Of a stretch of 64,000 nt of DNA, positions 8,678-16,549 are shown one piece after another. The stretch is from Pontivivens ytuae. Lineage in GTDB: Bacteria; Pseudomonadota; Alphaproteobacteria; Rhodobacterales; Rhodobacteraceae. The first letter of the stretch is position 1. Each line of letters opens with the position of its first letter. The position numbers and the translations under genes are program-made. The notes beneath the pieces were generated by a model. It worked only from the letters and a program-made list of their open reading frames with translations, was not told where the DNA came from and ran no database searches. The stretch is from assembly GCF_015679265.1 (NCBI RefSeq), contig NZ_CP064942.1:1768001-1832000 (forward strand), in the 5' to 3' direction.

Positions 8678-10345
8678 CTACTGATTTCCAGCGGACCGCC
8701 AGCGGTTGACGATGGGATAGCGGCGGTCGAGCCAGAAGGCGCGCGTGGTCAGCCGGGTGCCCGGCGCGGACTGGAAGCGCTTGTACTCGGCGATGTAGAG
8801 TAGGTGCTCCACCTTCGCCGCTATATCCCGGTCGTAGCCCGCGGCGACGCAATCCTCCACCGAGCGCTCGCCTTCGATCAGCATCTCGAGGATACCGTCG
8901 AGCACGTCGTAGGGCGGCAGGCTGTCCTCGTCCTTCTGATCGGGGCGGAGCTCGGCCGAGGGTGGCTTGTCTATGATGCGCTGGGGGATGACCTCGCCGG
9001 CGGGCGCGCGCATCCAGGCGGGATCGTGATTCGCGTTGCGCCAGGCGGAGGTGGCGAAGACCCGCGTCTTGTAGAGATCCTTCAGCGGGTTGTAGGCGCC
9101 CGACATGTCGCCGTAGATCGTGGCGTAGCCCACCGCGACCTCCGACTTGTTGCCGGTGGTCAGCAGCATCTCCCCGTACTTGTTGGACAGCGCCATCAGG
9201 AGGAGACCGCGCAGGCGCGACTGGATGTTCTCCTCCGCAATGCCGGGCGACGTGCCGTTGAAAAGCGGGGCGAGCGTCTGGGTCACCGCCTCACGGGGCG
9301 CATCGATCGGCACGTAGTCGTAACGGCAGCCGAGCGCCTTGGCGCATACCTCGGCATCCTCCAGCGAATGGGGCGAGGTGTATTCGGAGGGAAGCATCAC
9401 GCAGCGGACGTTCTCCGGCCCCAGCGCATCGGCGGCGACGGCCGCGGTCAGGGCCGAATCGATCCCGCCGGAGAGGCCCAGCAGCGCCTTCTCGAACCCG
9501 GTCTTGGCCCAGTAGTCCCGCACGCTCTCGACCATCGCGCGGTAATCGAGGGCGGTGTCGTCGGGCAACCGCGTCTCCTCCGCCGGGACGATGCGGGCGC
9601 CGTCGGGCGTGCGCTCGACCTCCAGCGTGCGGATCGCCTCGTCGAAGCTGGGGAAGAGTGCGGCAAGTTGTCCATGCGGGTTCAGCGCGAAGGAGCAGCC
9701 ATCGAAGATCTGGTCGTCCTGGCCGCCTACCATGTTGAGGTAGGCGAGCGGCAGCCCGCTCTCGACCACGCGGGCGACCATGTGATTCATCCGCCGGTCG
9801 TGCTTGGCGCGGTGGTAGGGCGAGCCGTTGGGCACGAACAGGAACTCGGCGCCCGTCTCCTCCAGCGTCTCCACCGGACCGGGGTGCCATGAATCCTCGC
9901 AGATCGGGATGCCGACACGCCAGCCGCGGAGGCTCACCGGACCCTGCGGTGCGGCGGGAACATAGACCCGCTTTTCGTCAAAGACGCTGTCATTGGGCAG
10001 CATCTGCTTCTTGATGACGGCGAGAACCTCACCGCCATCCAGCAGCCAGTAGGCATTGTAGAGATCGGTGCCTTCGAGGAACGGCGCCCCAATGCCAAGC
10101 GCGGGGCCGTCGGCAAGCTCCCGCGCCAGCGCCTGCACGCGTTCGATCGCATCGGCGACAAAGGCAGGCTTCCGCCCCAGATCGACGGTCTGGTAGCCGG
10201 TCAGGAACATCTCCGGCAGCGTCACGAGATCGGCGCCCGCCTCACGCCCGGCGGCGTGCGCGGCGCGCGCCTTGTCGAGATTGGCCGCGAAATCCCCCAC
10301 CACGGGGTTAAGTTGCGCCATCGTCAGCCGGAACCGGTCCATCAT
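8678..10345 (-). CDS. nadE: Glutamine-dependent NAD+ synthase
   Basis: 555-residue two-domain enzyme converting deamido-NAD+ to NAD+ with glutamine-derived ammonia. The N-terminal nitrilase-like glutaminase has the Glu-Lys-Cys triad in LPEMFLTGYQ, IKKQMLPNDSVF and VGIPICEDSWHPG. The C-terminal synthetase has the ATP pyrophosphatase P-loop LLGLSGGIDSALTAAV, plus TTGNKSEVAVGYATIYGDMSG. Two adjacent ATGs start the protein (10345, 10342), preceded by a GAGAAAGG Shine-Dalgarno about 6 nt away. It probably heads the leftward group with the extensin-like gene and mtgA. nadC also lies in this window (27.5 kb). Confidence 0.96.
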   Translation of the reverse strand: MMDRFRLTMAQLNPVVGDFAANLDKARAAHAAGREAGADLVTLPEMFLTGYQTVDLGRKPAFVADAIERVQALARELADGPALGIGAPFLEGTDLYNAYWLLDGGEVLAVIKKQMLPNDSVFDEKRVYVPAAPQGPVSLRGWRVGIPICEDSWHPGPVETLEETGAEFLFVPNGSPYHRAKHDRRMNHMVARVVESGLPLAYLNMVGGQDDQIFDGCSFALNPHGQLAALFPSFDEAIRTLEVERTPDGARIVPAEETRLPDDTALDYRAMVESVRDYWAKTGFEKALLGLSGGIDSALTAAVAADALGPENVRCVMLPSEYTSPHSLEDAEVCAKALGCRYDYVPIDAPREAVTQTLAPLFNGTSPGIAEENIQSRLRGLLLMALSNKYGEMLLTTGNKSEVAVGYATIYGDMSGAYNPLKDLYKTRVFATSAWRNANHDPAWMRAPAGEVIPQRIIDKPPSAELRPDQKDEDSLPPYDVLDGILEMLIEGERSVEDCVAAGYDRDIAAKVEHLLYIAEYKRFQSAPGTRLTTRAFWLDRRYPIVNRWRSAGNQ

Positions 10346-10574
10346 GCCGTGCCTTTCTCGCAACGTGCCGCCTCAATGTGGCCGCATATCGTGGGCACAT
10401 GGGACGGTGCAAGCGGATTGCCTTAGAATCGTGATCGACGAGACGTCGCGGGTCTCAATCCGGAGTTGTCACAATTGACCGATGCAAATAGTGTCGGCGA
10501 GGGATGAAGAACCGCCCGGACGCGGTATCACTTATGAGGGGAGCCGGGGACACCAACTCCGGCGCGTTGGACGG

Positions 10575-12023
10575 ATGAAGACACGTTTTTCGTACCTGAC
10601 GGTTGCTGCGATCGGGGTGAGCGCGGTGGCCTTCGGCAACATCGCCGCACATGCCCAATCCGAAGGAGCCGTGCAGACTCGCCAGTACGACACCGGCGGC
10701 GTCTACGAGGGCGAGTTCAAGGATGGCCTGCAGCATGGCCAGGGCACCTATCGCCTGCCCAACGGCTATGAGTACACGGGCACCTGGGTCGAGGGCCGGA
10801 TCGAGGGTGAGGGCGTCGCCAAGTTCCCGAACGGCTCGGTCTATACCGGTCAGTTCCTGAACGGTCAGCCGCACGGCCAGGGCTCCATCGAGTTCTCCGA
10901 CGGCGGCACCTACGAGGGTGAGTGGGTGGACAGCGTGATCTCCGGCACCGGGGTCGCGGTCTACGCCAACGGCGTGCGCTACGAGGGCGAGTTCCAGAAC
11001 TCGGTCCACCACGGCCAGGGCACGATGATCTCGCCCAACGGCTACCGCTACGAGGGCACCTGGGTCGACGGGACCAAGGACGGCACCGGCAAGATCACCT
11101 ACCCCGACGGCGCGGTCTACGAGGGCGACGTGGTGCGCGGCATCCGCGAGGGTGACGGCACGCTCGTGCTGCCCGATGGCCTGACCTACGAGGGTCAGTG
11201 GGCCGACAACCAGATCAACGGCGAAGGCAAGCTGACGCAGCCCAACGGCGACGTCTACGAAGGCACCCTTGTCGATGGCCAGCGCGAGGGGACCGGCATC
11301 GCCACCTACGCGAACGGCGACATCTACGAGGGCGAGTTCGCAGGCGATCTGCGCGACGGCCAGGGCACCTTCCAGGGCACGGATGGCTACGTCTACGAGG
11401 GCTCCTGGGTCGAGGGCCGGATCGAAGGCGTCGGCCTCGTCCGCTATCCCGATGGCTCAGTCTACGAGGGCGAGTTCCTCAACGACCTCAGCCACGGCGC
11501 GGGCAAGATCACCTACCCCGACGGATCCTCCTATGACGGTCAGTGGGTCGAGGGCGTGATCGAGGGCGAGGGCGTCGCCCGCTACGACAACGGTCTCGTC
11601 TACGAGGGCGAGTTCCGCGACGCGCGCAACCACGGCTACGGCGTCATGACCTACGATGACGGCTACCAGTACGCCGGCGAGTGGCGCGATGGTCTGCGCC
11701 ACGGTGACGGCGTGGCGACCTACGCGGACGGCACGATCTACACCGGCACCTTCGTGAACGGTCAGCGAGAGGGCGAGGGCACGATCACGATGCCCGACGG
11801 CTTTGAGTATGTCGGCGGCTGGGCCGCGGGCGAGATCGACGGCGAGGGCACGGCGAAGTACCCGAACGGCGACGTCTACGAGGGCTTCTTCGTGGCCGGC
11901 CAGCGCCAGGGCCGCGGCCTGATGACCTATGCCTCCGGCGAGGTTTATGACGGCTACTGGGTCGAGGGCGAGCAGGCGACCGAGGAAGAGGCCGCCGCCG
12001 CGGGCGTCGACACGACCGACTAA
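10575..12023 (+). CDS. Exported MORN-repeat protein
   Basis: 482 residues starting at the ATG at 10575, with a Sec signal peptide (MKTRFSYLTVAAIGVSAVAF, cleavage likely after AHA near residue 27). From residue 43 nearly all of the mature protein is MORN repeats: 18 complete 23-residue units and one partial unit, each with the pattern YEGEF-x3-GxxHGxGxxxYxDG. It ends with an acidic tail (EQATEEEAAAAGVDTTD). MORN repeats form an extended beta-meander that can bind lipid or protein partners. There is no catalytic domain. Location outside the cytoplasm is inferred from the signal peptide. It stands alone, with its own terminator. The function is unknown. Confidence 0.88.
   Translation: MKTRFSYLTVAAIGVSAVAFGNIAAHAQSEGAVQTRQYDTGGVYEGEFKDGLQHGQGTYRLPNGYEYTGTWVEGRIEGEGVAKFPNGSVYTGQFLNGQPHGQGSIEFSDGGTYEGEWVDSVISGTGVAVYANGVRYEGEFQNSVHHGQGTMISPNGYRYEGTWVDGTKDGTGKITYPDGAVYEGDVVRGIREGDGTLVLPDGLTYEGQWADNQINGEGKLTQPNGDVYEGTLVDGQREGTGIATYANGDIYEGEFAGDLRDGQGTFQGTDGYVYEGSWVEGRIEGVGLVRYPDGSVYEGEFLNDLSHGAGKITYPDGSSYDGQWVEGVIEGEGVARYDNGLVYEGEFRDARNHGYGVMTYDDGYQYAGEWRDGLRHGDGVATYADGTIYTGTFVNGQREGEGTITMPDGFEYVGGWAAGEIDGEGTAKYPNGDVYEGFFVAGQRQGRGLMTYASGEVYDGYWVEGEQATEEEAAAAGVDTTD
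10701..11965 (+). repeat. Tandem 69-bp coding repeat (19 units)
   Basis: The DNA encoding the MORN units is a head-to-tail array with a strict 69-bp period. Each unit contains a recurring TACGAGGGCGAGTT-like core, for example near 10705, 10981 and 11461. Units 1, 5, 10, 12 and 14 are close at the DNA level. Such an array could change copy number by slippage or recombination. Confidence 0.85.
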
Positions 12024-12045
12024 ACCGGCGCTCCGAAATGATCAG

Positions 12046-12076
12046 GGGCCGTCCTTCGGGGCGGCCCTTTTCGTTT
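12046..12076 (+). terminator. Rho-independent terminator after the MORN gene
   Basis: GGGCCGTCC (12046-12054), loop TTCG, GGGCGGCCC (12059-12067), then TTTTCGTTT. A stable UUCG tetraloop hairpin with a T tract, 23 nt after the stop. Confidence 0.9.
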
Positions 12077-12093
12077 GGGGGTCGGACCCGTGG

Positions 12094-12723
12094 TCAGTGC
12101 GAGCGAATCTCGATGAGGTGGGCCGATGGATGCGGCAGCGCATGCCGTATAGTGACCTCGCGCACCGCATCGCGCCTGCCGCGGCGGCGCTGCCATTGGG
12201 TGTAGGAGAGGGCCGCGACAGGCGTGAAGGTGTGGAGCCCCCGCCGCGCGGGGCGGCGGATGGTAGCGCCGGAATTGATCGGGCAGAGCTCCATCTGCTC
12301 AAGATGCGCCTGCGCCACCGACAGCGTGTCGAAGACGAGGACATCGCGCGGTCGGTCGCGATTGATGCGGGCGCCCAGCAATCGCTCCAGACTGCTCTCA
12401 TCGGGCCAGAAGAAGACGCGGTCGTTCAGCATCCGCAGCCAGTCCGCCGGGGTGAGACCGTCGTCAAGGCAAGTGGCCAAGGCACTCTCGCGAAGCGGAA
12501 GCTGATCGTTCAGGATCAGCGTTCCGTGCTCCGGATGGGTCAGCGGCACCGCGGCCGGGCGGCGATAACCCGCGATCTCAGCCACCATCTCCGGCACAGC
12601 CTCGAATCGCACGAGCGCGGCGTTGGTCGACAGGAGCCCGTGCCGGGCGATGGAGGGCCAGGCGCCGGGCTCGGTCACATGGTAAAGCCGCGGATGCCTT
12701 GCGGCGAGTTCGTCAGGTGTCAC
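12094..12723 (-). CDS. Uncharacterised DUF7002-like protein
   Basis: 209-residue soluble protein of no known function. The N-terminus (RLYHVTEPGAWPSIARHGLLSTNAAL) resembles the opening YH-x-T...I..GLLS pattern of DUF7002 and, more distantly, of ADP-ribosyltransferase-like folds. Further conserved-looking stretches are RVFFWPDESSLERLL, DVLVFDT and CPINSGATIRRPARRG. The GTG start at 12723 lies within the end of the upstream PEP-mutase-family gene (11-bp overlap), so translation of the two is probably coupled. The family name is from memory of the N-terminal pattern and should be treated as tentative. Confidence 0.7.
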   Translation of the reverse strand: MTPDELAARHPRLYHVTEPGAWPSIARHGLLSTNAALVRFEAVPEMVAEIAGYRRPAAVPLTHPEHGTLILNDQLPLRESALATCLDDGLTPADWLRMLNDRVFFWPDESSLERLLGARINRDRPRDVLVFDTLSVAQAHLEQMELCPINSGATIRRPARRGLHTFTPVAALSYTQWQRRRGRRDAVREVTIRHALPHPSAHLIEIRSH

Positions 12724-13531
12724 GCATCATCCCCTGCAGCGTGGGATAGCCGAGCGCACCATCCGACCAGCCGAACGTGCCGGGGCCGAGCAGTTCGCCC
12801 GTCGCCTGATGAAGCGCGCCCATCGCGGCGCTGTAGAGCGACGAGCCGAGGCTCACGCGCCGCACGCCCATCTCACGCAGGTCGGCGACATCGTAATCCT
12901 GCCCGATTCCGACGAGCACGTTGATGGGCGTCGCCACCGCGTCGAGCACCTGCTGCACCGCCTCCCGCGTCATGAGGACGGGGGCGTAGAGCAGCGGCGC
13001 GCCGACCTTCTCGAAGGACTGGAGCCGCGCGATCACGCTGTCCAGATCGCCAGCTCCGGCGAAGAGCGCGTCGGCGCGGGCGCACAGGACGAAGGGATCG
13101 GAGAGCGCAGCGGCCGCCTCTACCGCGGCGGCGATCCGCTCTGCTGCAAGGGCCGCGTCGTAGAGCGGCTGGTCCGGGTCGCCGGTCGTGTCCTCGATCG
13201 AGCAACCGACGCAGCCGGCCTGATAGGCGAGCCGGACGGCCTCCCCCACGTCCTCCGGCTGGGGCCCGAAACCGTCGAGCAGGTCGGCCGTGACGGGCAG
13301 GTCCGTCGCCTCGGCAATCGCGGCCGCATTCGCAATGACTGTGTCGCGTGTCTGGGAGCCGTCGCGGCGGCCATGCGCCCAGGCGAGCCCGGCACTCGTG
13401 GTGCCGAGCGCCACGGCGCCAGCCTCTGCCAACAGCCTTGCGGAGCCCGCGTCCCATGCATTGGGCAGGACGAAGGTTCCCGCCTCGTGCAGGTCGCGGA
13501 AGATCCGCGCCTTCTCGGCTTGCGTTCTCAT
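12713..13531 (-). CDS. Isocitrate lyase/PEP mutase family protein
   Basis: 272-residue member of the phosphoenolpyruvate mutase / isocitrate lyase superfamily (PF13714 type), a TIM barrel acting on alpha-oxo or hydroxy acids. Recognisable parts are FVLPNAWDAGSARLLAEAG, ALGTTSAGLAWAHGRRDG, PVTADLLDGFGP (Mg2+-binding Asp region) and CVGCSIEDTTGDPDQPLYD. The canonical catalytic KKC(G/S)H loop of true lyases is absent, so the reaction is not predictable. The ATG at 13531 was preferred over 13540 because AGGAG lies 9 nt upstream of it. It is coupled to the downstream DUF7002-like gene. Confidence 0.88.
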   Translation of the reverse strand: MRTQAEKARIFRDLHEAGTFVLPNAWDAGSARLLAEAGAVALGTTSAGLAWAHGRRDGSQTRDTVIANAAAIAEATDLPVTADLLDGFGPQPEDVGEAVRLAYQAGCVGCSIEDTTGDPDQPLYDAALAAERIAAAVEAAAALSDPFVLCARADALFAGAGDLDSVIARLQSFEKVGAPLLYAPVLMTREAVQQVLDAVATPINVLVGIGQDYDVADLREMGVRRVSLGSSLYSAAMGALHQATGELLGPGTFGWSDGALGYPTLQGMMRDT

Positions 13532-13575
13532 GGTCTGCATCTCCTGCAATTGCGTGGTGGTCGCGGCGCGCTCGG

Positions 13576-13872
13576 CTAGCCCTCGAAAACGAGCGTTGCA
13601 TTCGTGGGATCCGGTCTCGTGCAGGGCCCGGCGGCGTTCACGCGCTTCTTTGAGGCGGGGTGCTTCGCCAGGCCGCCGACAGGACCGGCCGGCGGGCGGA
13701 TCGGGCGCGGCACCAGGTTGCCGAGGCAGTTCGGGCAATGCCCCTGCAGCACCCCTTCGGCACAGCGGCGGCAGAAGGTGCATTCGTAGCTGCAAATGAA
13801 GGCATCCGCCGCTTCCGGCGGCAGGTCGGCATCGCAGCATTCGCAGTTCGGGCGCAGGTCGAGAAGGGCCAT
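13576..13872 (-). CDS. Small cysteine-rich DUF1272-type protein
   Basis: 98 residues; the first ~55 match the DUF1272 pattern: MALLDLRPNCECCDADLPP followed by CSYECTFCRRCAEGVL and HCPNCLGNLVPRP. Eight or so cysteines in CxxC pairs suggest a zinc-binding fold. The C-terminal 40 residues are low-complexity and may be poorly conserved. The start at 13872 has GGAG 6 nt upstream; an earlier in-frame ATG (13884) lacks one. It is transcribed divergently from the GlxA-type regulator. Function unknown. Confidence 0.8.
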   Translation of the reverse strand: MALLDLRPNCECCDADLPPEAADAFICSYECTFCRRCAEGVLQGHCPNCLGNLVPRPIRPPAGPVGGLAKHPASKKRVNAAGPCTRPDPTNATLVFEG

Positions 13873-13963
13873 GGGTCTCTCCATTCACTGCCACGAAGCA
13901 TAGAGAGAGGTTGTTTGGCGGAAATGACAATCTGGCGTAGATTTCTGCCAAAGGAGATCTGCG

Positions 13964-14920
13964 ATGATCGTTCGGTGCTTGGTATTCGACCGCGTCAACC
14001 TGCTGGACGTTGCAGGCCCGGCGCAGGTCTTCGCCGCGGCGGAGCAGTTGGGCGCGGACGTCGAGGTGACGTTCCAGACCTGCTCGGTCCGCGGCGGCAC
14101 CGTGATGTCGGATGCGGCGGTTGCGCTGTCCTCGGAGCCGATCAGCGCGATGGAGGACGCACCCGATATCGTCCTCGTCCCCGGCGGCACCGAGATTTCG
14201 CAGCATCTCGACGATGCCGAGCTCATCGGCGCCATCCGTCGGGAGGCCGCACGCGCCGGCATCGTGGCGTCCGTCTGCACCGGCAGCGTGCTGCTCGCGC
14301 GGGCGGGGCTCCTCACGCGGCGGCGGGCGGCGACCCATTGGCGCTTCACCGACCTGTTGCGCGCGCAAGATGCGGAGGTGGAGGTGAACGACGACGCGAT
14401 CTTCGTTCAGGACGGCCCGGTCTGGACCTCCGCCGGGGTGTCCTCGGGCATCGACATGTTGCTGGCCCTCGTCGCGCGGTTCTGGGGGCGGCCGCTGGCA
14501 CTCGATATCGCGCGGGAGCTCGTGGTGCCGATGGTGCGCGCGGGCGGGCAGCGGCAGTACAGCACGCTTCTGCATCTGCAGGCGGCCGACCGCACCGGCA
14601 GTTTCGACGAACTCAACGCCTGGATCCACGAGAACGCAAGCGGCGATTGCCGGGTCGAGCGGCTGGCCGAGCGTTGCGGCATGTCCCCCCGCAGCTTCGC
14701 CCGCCACTACGCGGCGGCCATGGGCGAGACCCCGGCCCGGATGGTCGAGCGCATCCGCGTGGCGCAGGCCCGGCAGTTGCTGGAGACGACTGCCACCGAT
14801 CTCAAGACCATCGCGGCGTCCTGCGGCTTTTCCAGCGCAAATCAGCTCCGCCTGTCGTTCGAGCGCATCCACGGCGTGACGCCCACCGCGCATCGCGCGG
14901 CGTTCGGGCTGTCACCGTAG
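13964..14920 (+). CDS. GlxA-family transcriptional regulator (DJ-1/PfpI + AraC HTH)
   Basis: 318 residues. The N-terminal ~175 form a DJ-1/PfpI-like (class I glutamine amidotransferase-like) domain with the nucleophile-elbow sequence GIVASVCTGSVLLARAG. The C-terminal ~100 form an AraC/XylS DNA-binding domain with two helix-turn-helices (VERLAERCGMSPRSFARHYAA and LKTIAASCGFSSANQLRLSF). Members of this group regulate catabolic genes in response to small metabolites. It is divergent from the DUF1272 gene (91-bp gap) and converges on the TetR gene with only 12 bp between stops. Its target is not evident. Confidence 0.9.
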   Translation: MIVRCLVFDRVNLLDVAGPAQVFAAAEQLGADVEVTFQTCSVRGGTVMSDAAVALSSEPISAMEDAPDIVLVPGGTEISQHLDDAELIGAIRREAARAGIVASVCTGSVLLARAGLLTRRRAATHWRFTDLLRAQDAEVEVNDDAIFVQDGPVWTSAGVSSGIDMLLALVARFWGRPLALDIARELVVPMVRAGGQRQYSTLLHLQAADRTGSFDELNAWIHENASGDCRVERLAERCGMSPRSFARHYAAAMGETPARMVERIRVAQARQLLETTATDLKTIAASCGFSSANQLRLSFERIHGVTPTAHRAAFGLSP

Positions 14921-14932
14921 GCGCGGTAGGCG

Positions 14933-15499
14933 TCAGAGTACGGATCTGACGACGGTGGAGATCTGGTCCACCGTGGGCTTCGGCCCCTGCCCGGTTGCGT
15001 ACATCAGGCTGATCCCGTCGATCAGGCCCGCGCAGGTCTCGACCGCGCCCTCGGACTTCTGATCTGAGATCAGCTCGAGGAAGAAGATGAGCGGCCGGCG
15101 GGCGGCCGAGGTAAGGCGCGCGGCGACCTCCGCCATATCCTCCCGCCTTGCGGAGGCGAGGGTCAGCTCCACCCGCGCCAGAAAGAGATGCCGCGAGGTG
15201 TCGGTGAAGGACACCAGCTCCTCCGCGACGAAGCGGACCGCTGCGTCCATCCCTTCCTTCGCGACGAGGTCGGAGAACGCCACCTGCAGCTCGTCACAGT
15301 CCTTTTCGAGGATGCCGGCCAGATGCTCCGATGCGGCGAGGAGCAGCGGCAGTTTCTTGGAGAAGTAGTAGGAGGTGGAGCCCTGCGGCAGCCCGGCGCG
15401 CTGGTCCACCGCACGGTGCGTGACGCCGTCGAGCCCCTGCTCGGCGAGCAGCAGGATCGTCGCGTCGAGAATCTGTGTCTTGCGGTCTTGCGCCGTCAT
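14933..15499 (-). CDS. TetR-family transcriptional regulator
   Basis: 188 residues. The N-terminal HTH domain is typical: KTQILDATILLLAEQGLDGVTHRAVDQRAGLPQGSTSYYFSKKLPLL. The C-terminal ligand-binding region resembles the TetR_C group found next to small-molecule defence genes. It is divergent from ridA-like and MAPEG genes across a 71-bp gap containing inverted CTACA/TGTAG half-sites, which suggests it represses that pair and itself. Confidence 0.9.
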   Translation of the reverse strand: MTAQDRKTQILDATILLLAEQGLDGVTHRAVDQRAGLPQGSTSYYFSKKLPLLLAASEHLAGILEKDCDELQVAFSDLVAKEGMDAAVRFVAEELVSFTDTSRHLFLARVELTLASARREDMAEVAARLTSAARRPLIFFLELISDQKSEGAVETCAGLIDGISLMYATGQGPKPTVDQISTVVRSVL

Positions 15500-15510
15500 T
15501 CGTGAAACCT

Positions 15511-15534
15511 CTACACTTGTAGTGTCATGCTACA
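15511..15534. promoter_or_regulatory. Candidate TetR operator
   Basis: Three half-sites in alternating orientation: CTACA (15511-15515), TGTAG (15518-15522) and CTACA (15530-15534). The first two form a perfect inverted repeat with a 2-nt spacer, the last two one with a 7-nt spacer. The site lies 12 bp before the tetR start and 37 bp before the ridA-like start. Operator function is inference from position and symmetry. Confidence 0.5.
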
Positions 15535-15570
15535 CGTCGGTAGCGATCACACCAGTCGAATGGGCCAGAA

Positions 15571-15978
15571 ATGACACATCCGTTGACCCGCCTGAACCCG
15601 CCAACCCTGCCGAATGCCGCAGAGCTGGGATATTCCCAGATCACGACGGTGGAGCCGGGGCGGCTCGCCTTCATCTCCGGCCAGGTGGCCCGGCGTCCGG
15701 ACGGCCAGCCGACGCCGGACAGCCTGGTCGAGCAGACGAAGATCGTGGCGGCGAATGCCAGGGCGGCGCTGGATGCGGTCGGGGCCGCACCCACGGACGT
15801 CATCATGGCGCGCATCTACATGGTCGACCTGACGCCGGAGCGACAGGAGGAGATGATTCCCCACCTCCTCGCCGTCTTCGAGGGGGCGCAGCCGAGCGTG
15901 ACCGGTATCGGCGTGGCTGCGCTCGCGGCTCCCGATCTTCAGATCGAGATGGAGCTCATCGTCCGCCTGCCGGACTGA
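15571..15978 (+). CDS. RidA-family protein
   Basis: 135 residues of the RidA/YjgF/UK114 trimeric family, whose archetype hydrolyses reactive enamine/imine intermediates. Visible are YSQITTVEPGRLAFISGQVARRPDG, the IVAANARAALDAVGA helix, and the end GIGVAALAAPDLQIEMELIVRLPD. The canonical C-terminal Arg of RidA (R-x-AVxVxxLP) is replaced by GVAALAAPDLQIE, so this is likely a subfamily with another substrate rather than RidA proper. First gene after the putative TetR operator; 9 bp from the MAPEG gene. Confidence 0.88.
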   Translation: MTHPLTRLNPPTLPNAAELGYSQITTVEPGRLAFISGQVARRPDGQPTPDSLVEQTKIVAANARAALDAVGAAPTDVIMARIYMVDLTPERQEEMIPHLLAVFEGAQPSVTGIGVAALAAPDLQIEMELIVRLPD

Positions 15979-15987
15979 GGGATCGGC

Positions 15988-16527
15988 ATGGAGGCGGGGA
16001 TGACGGAAGCCGCGCCGTTGCGGACGCAGCAGCTCTGGATCGGCGGGCAGATCGTGGCGTCGGTCCTCTGCCAAGTCGTCCTGTTCCTGTGGCTGTCGGG
16101 GCGCTTCCCCGGACCGGTCGAGACGGAGCTTGCCGCCCGTCTCGCCTTCGGCGTGCAATGGAGCCTCGTGCCGGTTCTGGTGCTGCTGGCCATGATCCTC
16201 GCGATCGCGGGGACCCGTCCCCTGTTCGCCGATGTGATCGACGGCAACGACCGGGCGGACCGGCTCGCGGTGCATATCCGGATCCAGCGCAACACGCTGG
16301 AGCAGGGGATGCTGCTGATCGTGGGCCTGCTGGTGTTCGCGACGCTGGCCCGGCCCGGGGAGCTCGGCGCGATCCCGGCGCTGGCGGTGATGTTCGTCGT
16401 CTTCCGCCTGTGCTTCTGGATCGGCTACGCGATCCGGCCGCATTTCCGCACTTTCGGCTTCGTCGGTACTTTCTATCCGAACATCGCTCTGCTGGGCACG
16501 TGTGCTTATCGCCTGTGGCTTGGCTAG
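15988..16527 (+). CDS. MAPEG-family integral membrane protein
   Basis: 179 residues with four predicted membrane segments (IVASVLCQVVLFLWLSG; WSLVPVLVLLAMILAIAG; LLIVGLLVFATLA; AVMFVVFRLCFWIGYAI). The pattern IRIQRNTLEQGMLLIVGLL is the MAPEG signature region, which contacts glutathione or eicosanoid substrates in characterised members. The ATG at 16000 is also credible (GGAGG 5 nt upstream). It follows the RidA-like gene, probably in one TetR-controlled unit. Confidence 0.85.
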   Translation: MEAGMTEAAPLRTQQLWIGGQIVASVLCQVVLFLWLSGRFPGPVETELAARLAFGVQWSLVPVLVLLAMILAIAGTRPLFADVIDGNDRADRLAVHIRIQRNTLEQGMLLIVGLLVFATLARPGELGAIPALAVMFVVFRLCFWIGYAIRPHFRTFGFVGTFYPNIALLGTCAYRLWLG

Positions 16528-16549
16528 CGGACGCGTTGCAGCCCGTCGC

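Noticed and set aside
10460..10562. Inverted repeat CCGGAGTTG (10460-10468) / CAACTCCGG (10554-10562) as a 5'-UTR structure or riboswitch before the MORN gene
   Set aside because: Nine pairs closing an 85-nt loop are expected by chance in a window of this size, and no known riboswitch core is visible between the arms.
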